Assembly (NCBI GenBank): GCA_013399855.1
Contig: VXAY01002085.1
Coordinates: 1,327,244 to 1,391,243 of the forward strand
DNA from: Oxyruncus cristatus
Taxonomy: Eukaryota > Chordata > Aves > Passeriformes > Cotingidae
DNA length: 64,000 nt
Reading direction: 5' to 3'
The first letter of the stretch is position 1; every line of letters begins with the position of its first letter. The notes beneath the pieces are model-generated. The model had not been told where the DNA came from. It was given only the letters and a program-made list of their open reading frames with translations, and made no database searches. This document shows positions 54,440 to 64,000 of the stretch, piece by piece. A program made the translations under genes and the position numbers.

Positions 54440-57400
54440 GTACTGAGTACTTCACAGTGGTATCTGTAACACTTTGACAAGTCTGACTTCTGTTCTATTC
54501 CAAAAGCTTGTGGGGGGCTCTTTCTTTCGACTGGAAAATGGGGTCAAGGAACAGGTAAATTCAGCAAGCATACCTCTAACAGAAAAATAAGATTATTAAG
54601 TCTTATCATACTTCTTCATGTGATTAAATGCCTTGGGATTTAAAAATAGCTATAGCAATAGCTCAATAGTGTTAGCTCTAATTGTCTTTGGATGTGAGAA
54701 TAGCTGTAGCCACAACCCAATAGCAGTAGCTCTGTCCCAGTGACACCTCTGCACCTGTATGACAGGTGCCCGAGCAGGGCATGACTGAGGGGCAGTAGCA
54801 TTATTCCCCTGGTATTCTCTCCCCACGTTCTGTAGTTTATAGTTCAAGAACTTCCTAATCTCAATCATCATTCACTGTGGCTACCAATTAACCTATTTTC
54901 CATTAGTCTGATTATTTTTTTTAATCCATTTAGTCTTGGCTTTGAAAACATTTTGAAGTATCAAGTTCCACAGAGTAATTATGTAACATAAATAAACTCT
55001 ATAATTTAGGAAACAGCAATTGAACAAGATACATTTAATATAATCTGCATTTAAAACTACCATATCAATGTGTAAAATCCATAATAGATGAAAACAAAAT
55101 ATATACTGTAATAGTGATGTCCACAGAAAAGTATGAAGAATGATCCACTGAATTTTCAATTCCTCACCAGACCTCTAATCTCTGTTTTAAAAATATGTAA
55201 AACATATAGCTGAACATATTCCTGAGGTAGAAAATCAGCCTTTAGAATTATAGGATAACAGTGGAAGACAGGAGTACATGATGATTTATGGGTGCTGGGT
55301 AGTTACATGGTAAATTTCATAAAAGAAGGCAAAATGAGTATTTTCTTGGAATGCTAGAGGTGAACTAGATCCATGTGGCTGACAGAGGCCTGCCTGCATG
55401 AGTTCTTGCACCTTCAAAATACGTAATAAACTGAGAAACAAACCTTAGAGAAATTATTTTGTGGGCTTTTCTTGTTCCTGTTTTGTATCTAGTATATAAA
55501 TCTATTGCATAACAGCAACTAGTAACACACTTATGTTGGGCGTGGGGTTGAATTGCAACAGTTTCCTTTAATGGTAAGGAAGTTTGTTTTCTCTTTCAAT
55601 GTATCCCATTTTCCCACTCCATGAAGATAAATTATAGTGAATTGTGTTATGTAATTAGATAAGTCTGGAAATTCTATTATTTATATTGTTTTGGGAGATT
55701 TCAAGTAATCAATAGTATTTATTTAACCTCAATAACCGACATCTCTTTGTTGTTGCTGTATGGAATTGATTTATTTGGTCACTACAGGCAGGCAATTACT
55801 GTCAAGTGATTAACCTCACAGCAAACATCCATGAACTCTGTTTGATTGACTCTGATATAAAAAAAACAAAGACAAATTCTTTGAGCATGTGATTTATACC
55901 AGAAGGAGGTTGTCATTTATCTTTTGCAATATATGATATATGGGTTTGAAGAGTACATATTCCCTCCATCATCAAGTGATCCCTTCTGTCCCTGTGGTTG
56001 GTGCTCCTCTGCACAGCAGTATTTCAACAGGCTCAGACTGACAGAAAAGAGAACGGGGGAAAAAAAAAAGCACTGGAACCAGATGCATGTTTGCATTTGT
56101 AGGAATTACAAAAATTTGCACATGTAAAAAAGAAATGTAATTCATCACTTGTAGTGTAAGTAGGAGTTCAGTATTTAATGTTTAACTAGACAGAGACGGA
56201 AGGAGACTTGGCTGATTTTGATGTGCTGAAAATGAATGAATGCATATAGTGGGAATTATTCAATTTCCACCTCTGCAAACCCCAGTGGATTTAAGGACAA
56301 CCTCCAAATTAGTAAACTCCTTGGGTGGTACTGCAGGTCTTCATAACATCTTTATGTGACTAAAGAGGACAAGCAGATTTACATACAGTACTACTAATTT
56401 TATTACACCGATATTGATGTCTTGATAAGACCTTTATTTAATGCTTTGTAGGCAGAAATTCTGACCTTTGGTGACCTGAAAAACAAGTTGAGCTGCCATG
56501 GACATACATCGAGGAATTAATAGAATAAACGGGGCTTGGTGAAACAGACTGTTTGTTTGATTTGGAAAAGGAATTAACCTTTAATTTAGGAACAGATAAA
56601 TAAATGGTGCAAATGTAAAATTAAAAGTCGAGAATTATATTGATAGTTGATCTCCTTACTATATCAATGAAAACATAATTAATGGAAACAAAGGAATAAT
56701 CCATCTCTCAGATCTACAGTCTCAAACATATCTCCAGGCAGTCTAAATAAATGGTGACATTTGTATGAACTGTTGCTGACAACAAATTCCATCAAATTTC
56801 ATCAGCTCCACAAGGAGTGATTTTTTTTTTTTTCTGAGACAACTGAAATTTCTCTACCAAAGATACTTTTTAATTAGAATGAAACAAAATAAAAATATGA
56901 GCAAGAATTAACAGTTTGCCTCAGACTTTTCAGAACATTTGGGAAGTTGCAATTTGTTTAACAACATGTAACATGTTTATCAAATTGGGATTTATGAAAA
57001 GTAACTCTGCACTCCTCAGCACTACCTTTTGTGGTAGTGTTGTGTGTGCCACCATCACACACCCATCATTAGAAAACAGTCTCTTATTTTTTTCCATTTT
57101 CTGTGTGCTGTGTTTCCAACTATGTGTTTATGTAAGATTGGAATTTGGGCTTTCTACATTTCTTTCCTGGTATATACCACATTTCCTCTAAAAACAGAAA
57201 AAAAACCCCAAAACACACACCTGTGATGAAAAAAAACCATGAACCAGATGTTTTTTATATATATGTGTGTGTGTATATATATATACACATACACACACAT
57301 TTGTAGTATTCTCAGTATAAAGCTGAAGATCCACCTTTCTGCATTATTAGAATTGCCTAATAAGAAATCAAATAGTTAATTATTTTGCTAAGAAATCATA

Positions 57401-57817
57401 GGTTGTTGACATAACAGGATTCAGTGAGTTAAAAAGAGAGTAGAACTCCTGACCTTTGTTCTACCAAGCAGGTAGAACAAGAAGAAGCAAGGAAAAACAG
57501 GCAGAATATGCAGAGAGTAGAGTTACACAATCACAGGGATAAAAATTACGATTTCAGGAAGCAGCAATATTTCAGTTCACAGCCTATCTCTGAACAATTT
57601 TAGCTGAAAACTGTCCTTCACATTGTAAACTAATTTTGGGCCCAGGCAGTCATTTGTAGAAACTTCCTGAAGTATTTATTGAAAACAGTCTTTTTAGCAA
57701 AAGATGACTTAGGTGTTCTGTAAGTGAAGCAAGAATAAAAACTGTACTGTACACTGTAGTGTATTAAGACCTCCTGAGAATGATCAGTTGCTGAGTTTTT
57801 GGGGTAGGAGGTTTTCA
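54440..57817. other. Unique intron sequence
   Basis: No named element or gene. A richer-GC patch at 54690-54830 is unassigned. The GT/AT palindrome at 57261-57300 is listed separately. Confidence 0.55.
57261..57300. repeat. GT/TA/CA palindromic repeat
   Basis: ATATGTGTGTGTGTATATAT is followed by its near reverse complement, ending in ACACATACACACACAT. This gives arms of about 20 bp with one mismatch, alternating purine and pyrimidine throughout. Confidence 0.85.
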
Positions 57818-58950
57818 TTGGCCCACCTTTCAAGCCCGTCAAAGCCCCTCTGGATGGCTCATCCCTTCCCTCCAGTGTGTGACTGCACCACACAGCTTGG
57901 TGTCAGCAGCACATTTTCTGAGGGTGCCCTCAATTGCACTGTCCATCACTGACAAAGATGTTGAGCAGTATCAGCCCGAGTTCCAACTCCCAAGGAACTC
58001 CACTTGTCGCTGGTCTCCACGTGGACAAAGAGCTATTGACCCCAACTCTGTGTGCAGAAGTCCAGCCAGTTGTTTATCCACAGAGTGGTCCATCCATCAA
58101 ATCCATGCCTCTCCAATTTGGAGACAAGGATGTCGTGCAGGACAGTGTCAACAGCTTAGAGTAAGTCCAGATAGATGATGTCAGTGGCTCTGTCCCCATC
58201 CACCAATGCTGTAGCACCGCCACAGAAGGTCACCAGATTTTTCAGGCATGATTTCCCCTTTGTGAACCCATATTGGCTGTTACCAGTCATCTCATTGTTT
58301 TCCATGTGCCTCAGCACAGTTTCCAGGAGAACCTGGTCAATGATCTTGCCTGACACAGAGGTGAGACTGACTGGTCTGTAGTTCCCCATGTCTTCCACTT
58401 TCCCCTTTTTAAAAATAGGGTTTTTATTTCCCTTTTTCCAGTCATCAAGGACTTCACCTGACTGCCACGATTTTTCAAAAATGATGGGTAGTGTCTTAGC
58501 AACTTCATCTGCCAGCTCCCTCAAGGCACGTGGGTGAATCTCATTGGGTCCCATGGACTTGTGCACATTCAAGTTCCTTAGATGGTTTTGAACCTGATCC
58601 TCTCCTGCATGGACTTAGGACACGCCTTGCATTTTCCTTTCTTGACTTGGGTGGCGTGGCTGTTGAAGACTGAGGCACAGAAGTCCTTGAGAATCTCAGC
58701 CTTCTCTTTGTCCAGGGTAGCCAGGTCTCACATTTCCTTGCATCAAAGGAGAGGGCCCACTTTATCCCTATTCTTTCTTTTGCTTGCAATGTGTCTACAG
58801 AAGCCCTTCCTGTTATTCTTGATATCCCTGGACAGACTCAATTCTTACTGGGCCTTTGCTTCCCTAACCTTGTCCCTAACTTCCCGTACAATTCCCCTGC
58901 ATTCCTCCCTGGCCACTTATCCTCTTTTTCACTTCTTTGAATGGTCCTGT
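57818..58950 (-). mobile_element. CR1 LINE fragment (reverse transcriptase), lacking its 3' end
   Basis: Minus-strand CR1 of about 1.13 kb from another subfamily than the 21.9-kb copy. The plus strand reads CCCCTCTGGATGGCTCATCC, ACCACACAGCTTGGTGTCAG and GATCTTGCCTGACACAGAGG. It starts inside ORF2 near the motif C region, with no 3' UTR or octamer, and is cut at 5' in the N-terminal part of ORF2. Confidence 0.92.
57902..58572 (-). pseudogene. CR1 ORF2 reverse transcriptase remnant
   Basis: Open minus-strand part 58156-58572 has [34 protein letters not shown] and [15 protein letters not shown], the conserved CR1 finger/palm blocks. Motif A starts as IIYLDL and is broken by a frameshift and stop near 58156-58160. 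Sequence just below resumes as [18 protein letters not shown] in another frame. Motif C should be FADD but the codons at 57902-57913 read CAAD, losing the first catalytic Asp. It is non-functional. Confidence 0.9.
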
Positions 58951-61900
58951 AAGTATTGAAAGTGTAGTGACATTCAGAGTACTCTGAAGTTTCTGGTGAT
59001 CTTTTAAGTTGAATGTGATTGTCTCCTTTAAAAAAAAAATAAGGAAGAATAAAATAAATTTTATTGGGGAGGAAAAGATGTGATTCTTCAGACAATATGA
59101 GAAAGGTTAGAAACAGGGGTTTTTTTACCTTATAAGCTCTCTTTCTAGTATTATCCACAGGTATTAGAGTAGAAGGTAGAACATACAAAAGTTTTTTGGA
59201 AAGACAGGGTCATGTGTATGTGCAACTGCAACACTGTAAATTAAGTAGCAGCTCCTGGATTCCTTAAGGCACGCAGGGTGAGCCAGCTACAGCCCTGGGG
59301 GGATGAGGCAGCAGGTTGTCTTCCTCACTGCTCTTCTCTCTGGGCAACTATGAAAGATCACTGACCTAAGGATCCTCTTTTTTATTCTCACACAATGCAC
59401 TCAGGCAGGTTTTCTGTCTCCTGTGGGGAAACCGCTGTTGCTGTTCCAGACTGTTCGCTATGGGTGCAATTACATATGCACAGTCTTTTCACTACTGATA
59501 TTGTGTATGGGTGCAATTACATATGCGCATTCTTTTCACTACTGATGTTGTGTATGCTTGTTATGATGAGTTCAGGGCTTTACACCTTACATAGCTGTGT
59601 CCCTCATGGTGAAATATGGAGTGGCTCATATTCTGATTTGGAACTAAAGGTGAAAAGTAAGAACAGAGTTCACACATTTTGAAAAAGGCCAAACTCCATT
59701 CCTAGGTGGTGTCCATCTCATCTAAGTATAGCTGTTGAAAATCTCTAAGCCGTGGTAAAAGGTGATATTCCCTTCTTTTAAAGAACAATAAAGAAAATTG
59801 CCCTTTCTTAGCTTAAAATACAAGCACTTAATGCCACCTTGGGTACATCTTTAAAGTAACAACTATTTTATGGCTCAAATTTTTGTTGGTTTGGACTGGT
59901 TTTGGGTTTGGTTGTTTTTTTTTCTTTGATCTTAATGGAAACTTTTAAATATTTTGGAAGTTCTGTATCTCACACTGAAAATATATATTGTCTAAGTGAT
60001 TTGAATCAATTTCCTTATTATTCGGAGATCTGACTTACAAATTACATGCTTAGCAAAACATAAACTATGCAGTGATTATTCCTGCTTATAACTAATGAAA
60101 ATATTCATGTAAACAACCCAGTTGATATCTTTTGGTTTGTGGGTATGCAAATACACTTATTAAAAAGTCCTGCAACGTACAGAGTCATATGTAGACTTTT
60201 ACACTTCTGTAGTGGTCAGATTAGCAGTTTTACTTTTATATGTGGAGTTTCAATTAAGACATACCTGCTCTCTCTGACATACTTAATTAAGAGTATGTTC
60301 AGACTTGGGAAAGAATCATATTTTAACAGCATATTATTGATTTAGTCATAGTAGTCAACATGGGTCAAAAATATTTTCCTGCAGTGATTTCTTTTAATTA
60401 AATATTAGGTTTAATAATATTCTTTGTGTTACTTATAGTACCAAGGCATTTGCAAACTCTTTGCACTTTTGCAGGATTTCATTCAGGTCAAGTGAAGACT
60501 AGCCCATGTCTGACATGGAGTGTACATGTCCCCACTGCAATCACAAATAGTTCTCAATGGTGAACATCAGAAAGCAAACAGACCCCATCAACTTTGCAGC
60601 TGGAGCATTACTTATTCAATTCCTCCATGACTTTTTTAGTTTTAAGTATCAAAATATTTTTTTCTGTTCTGTTAGAAGTAAGAAGCCCTTAAATCTGGCA
60701 GATGGAATCAGAACTAATGTGTAGTTTCTTACTTCTGAAGCTGCTACTCAGCCACTACTTTGTTGTCTTTATTCATTGGTTAGACTCCTTAAAGTTCCCT
60801 TGAAAACAGCTCCAGCTGTAATGAGCACAATTTTATATATACAAATTTGATCATGTCTACAGTTAAGCTGTAGCAATACTAATTTAATGTGAATTGACTC
60901 TATTTTTTTTTTATTTAAGTTTAGCCTGCTTGATTTAACAAATTTGTGCAATAATCTTGAAAGTGCCAGTTTACTCTTTCAATCTTCTCCCCATGACTTT
61001 TGTAGTCTTTAGATTTTTTAGGCAAAAAAAGTAATGCAATTTTTCTGTTTCACAGTTACACAGTAGCTGACTCTTAGTGTTGCTTAAAGTCTGGGATGTG
61101 TTGAATAAGGTTTGTCCCTTGCTTTCTGACAGAATTAGTCTTCATTAGCATAGTAGAAAATCTTAAATGACTACACGTATGTATGCATTTTTAGAGCTGA
61201 AAAGATCACTGTAAAAATAAATAGTATGAAGCAATAATTATGATTAAATTATATACCTGGCCTTATAGCTCCTAAATGTGGATTTTTATACATATTTTGT
61301 GAATAAGAAAAACAAAAAAGTGAAAGGGACACACACACACATATTTTGAAGGTTATAGCCTACTTTAAGTGGACTGTGTTCTGACTGTGTAAGACCAAAT
61401 GTTCAGCATTTTTTTCACCAAAGATATTGGCTTTATTTTTTCCAGGTGTACTGCTCTTTCTCATTCAATACATTGGAATGCAGAAAAGTGGTGCAATAAG
61501 TATGTACCTCTTTAATTTTAGCAGTTGCTAAGTGAGAAAAGTGTTAAAGAATAAAGAGGGTTGTTTTCCAAGCGTTTAGAGCTTGAGCATAGACTCTGCT
61601 TGTTTTCTGCAGGTAATGACAGGGTTGAACCATTTTGAATGTACCCAGCCCCTTCTTGCTTCAGCTGATCCTGATAGTTATCAGACCTGATTCTCATTCC
61701 TTTTGTTCATCATTAATTTAATTCAATTCCAGACTTAGTCAGATAGAAATTCTATTTACCATTATTCTGTGCAAAGACTAATAAAATATAAAGCAAACAA
61801 TAGACTCATTATGAGAGCAGCATGTTCAAAATACCAACCTAACATTTTAAAATACATAAAATCCTGTAGGTTTAACAAATAGATGGCTGAAGCGTGGGCT

Positions 61901-64000
61901 GGATGGTTTCCTTTGTTAATTAGAAATGAGTGATCTCTTATAGTGCAATCATTTTTGTATAGCTGAAAACAAGGGTTTAAATTAATCTCTTCTGTGCATT
62001 TGAGTATGTATATATTTGATTAAAAAATTCTCTATAAATGTTCACTTAACATTTTTATTGTAAATGGGTTATTCAAAACCAGTCTTATATTAAGACAGCA
62101 ATGAGCAAAGCTTTATGTATTTTACTTCAAAGGAAGTCATGTACTCTCTGTTATAGGTTGAAAATATGGATTAGAAAAGCAACTTCAGTAATTTAGCAAA
62201 AGAATGGATGTGAACATTAAAGAGAGACAAAATGCCACCTTAATTTTCAATTTGATGGTGACTTGACATTTCTTCCTCTGCAAAATGCTGAATTGGGGTG
62301 GTCCCAAAGACCAATTATTAGAGATTATTCCCATCGTGGTCACTGGGTACAGAGAAGCTCCTCTAGACAGTAATTCAAAGAATTAGACAGAGCTGGGTGG
62401 TTTAGTACAACAGTTTCTATGGGGTTTAGAAGAGTTTTCCCTCCTTAGATCTATGAATAACTGGTTCCTTTTGGATGATATGTTTACATGCTTGTCATTC
62501 TGGACAATGTCCTAATTCATGTATAGCATACTGTTCTTTTTCTGTTATTTGTCAAAATATCCACCAGGTCATGGCCACTATTGCTGAGTTTTCTTATTTT
62601 ATTAATGTTTTTTTATGCAATGATATTTTTTTGCACTTCCCTTACTATAACCTGGTTCTTCCTCTCTGCCTGATAACATGACTTCAGAAGGGAAGTGACC
62701 AATCTCTTGCAGCTTTTTGTGTGGATAATGTGAAAATAAGGCCTAAAATAAATATGAAAATAAAACCCTAAAATATACTAGAAAGTCTTGCATTCTGTAT
62801 CTTAAAGTAAATTTCAGTATTTGCAAGCTGATTTTATCCATCCTTTTTATGTTGTGTACCATGTCCATTGATGCCTTTTCTTACCATCTGCAATGTTAAT
62901 TAATGGGAAAAATACGGACGGCTTGTGATAGTTGCATGGACAGATGCTGTCAAATAATGTAATTGATGATGCAGTCGTGACTTCTTTTGGAATCCTGTAC
63001 TCCCTGTTGATAATGCGGTGTCAGCAAAAGGTAGGGGGATGTTTTAACATGTGGTAATCAGTAGAAGAAATCTTAGTCCCTAATGAAAATGAAGACTTCC
63101 ACTTAAATTATATATCATGCAAGAAGTGCAGATTGTTACTGTGCATACTGTTGTTAAAATTATGACAGTTTTGCTAATTTCTAACCATAATGTTGTTATA
63201 AACCTGATGTCTTTTTAAACTTCTACTAAACTTTTTCCTGAAGAATTTTTTTTTCCATTTTAGCTTTGAGTGTAAGGTTAAAAACTAAGATAAAGATAAT
63301 AACTCCAAACAAATTTGGTTTTTTACATCAGTTGAAAAAATTTAGGGAAATGCCATTTCCTGAGTATGAAAATTTGTTCGTGTGAGTGAATTTCCCTTTC
63401 TTCACGAGTCATATCAGAATATTGAAATATAAAGATTGTGAGCGGATGTTGTTGCCATGATTCTGCTTCTGATTGTTTCAGTTTAGTGGGGTGAAGTTAT
63501 TAGGATGAACTTAATTCTAGAGAGAGAAAGAAGCTGTACACAAAAATGTTTATCAAAAAACTGTTTTAGTGACTGCTAAAGACATAAAAGACATATAAAC
63601 TCTTAGCTCAATAATATCTTGAAAAAATTAAATAAATCTGTTGTTAAGGCACCCAAGATGCCTGTTAAACACTCTTTTAAAAGGTAGATAAATTACACTG
63701 AATGTTAATTTTTCACATTATTGCTATGGTAGCAGAAGACTTCATTTTACTTTTATGTTCCCCTAGAGTATACTAAATCCACCAATACTGTTCTAATAGA
63801 GCATTTGTCATTTCCATAGCTTTTCTTATAAAGCTTTAGATAATTTATGTGCACAGTGAAGTCTTCCAGAATGGTACTTTAATAAACCAGAGTATAAAAT
63901 GTACAAGTACGATAGCATATGGACCTTGTGTTGCCTTCATCCTAAAAAACAATCTGTACAAATTCCTAAAAACAGTCTATACACAATTAGACTAACTGAA
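58951..64000. other. Unique AT-rich intron sequence to window end
   Basis: No gene or named element apart from the 47-bp tandem duplication at 59.5 kb. The 59.23-59.40 kb stretch is richer in GC and unassigned. Confidence 0.6.
59459..59552. repeat. 47-bp tandem duplication, two copies
   Basis: Copies 59459-59505 and 59506-59552, both starting TATGGGTGCAATTACATATG and ending in a TTGTG-type end. They differ at three of 47 positions, which suggests a fairly young duplication. The region is non-coding. Confidence 0.93.

Larger units (their letters stand above)
54233..64000 (+). other. IL1RAPL1: IL1RAPL1 downstream intron (5' part)
   Basis: Starts with donor GTAATT after the second exon and continues past the window edge. 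The third Ig domain exon (which would open with Ala-Pro-Leu-type residues in phase 1) is not seen. It contains one copy of the 80-bp repeat, a CR1 fragment, a 47-bp tandem duplication and a GT/AT palindrome, listed separately. Confidence 0.85.

Overview
The window looks like a piece of a bird genome. It is AT-rich and gene-poor, and it carries about a dozen CR1 LINE copies. Several of these end in the 8-bp tandem tail (ATTCTRTG) typical of avian CR1 and have no poly(A) tail. One long-terminal-repeat block has a sequence style I know from bird genomes. No bacterial, viral-genome or dense-gene organisation is present. A turtle or crocodilian source is less likely but cannot be excluded from CR1 alone.

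The only protein-coding sequence I can support is two adjacent plus-strand exons, 52564-52750 and 54079-54232. They encode part of the extracellular immunoglobulin region of IL1RAPL1, the interleukin-1 receptor accessory protein-like synaptic adhesion receptor. The exons join in frame (phase 2 in, phase 0 between, phase 1 out), have canonical AG/GT borders and keep the conserved cysteines and N-glycosylation sequons. The other roughly 63.6 kb is intron: the end of a very long upstream intron (1-52563), a short intron of 1328 bp, and the start of another long intron (54233-64000). The exons before and after this pair are not in the window.

Inside the introns, from left to right: a CR1-into-CR1 junction (3.1-3.8 kb); a CR1 with a large internal deletion (5.5-6.1 kb); CR1 fragments at 12.5, 19.2, 21.9-23.6, 29.4, 30.5, 41.8, 45.6 and 57.8-58.9 kb; a 1.87-kb minus-strand LTR with a second 0.8-kb minus-strand LTR inserted in it (36.0-37.9 kb); a 60-nt pure A run (40.2 kb); a likely 332-bp hAT-type MITE (48.0-48.4 kb); a nearly identical 80-bp direct repeat pair that brackets the two exons (50.75 and 54.36 kb); and several short tandem repeats and palindromes. 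All CR1 reverse-transcriptase remnants are broken or catalytically damaged. The other open reading frames lie in repeats or unique intron and show no sign of being genes.

I did not find a previously undescribed biological system. The most useful observations are the 80-bp repeat pair around two frame-critical exons, the nested LTRs, the hAT-like MITE, and CR1 copies that lack their 3' ends.
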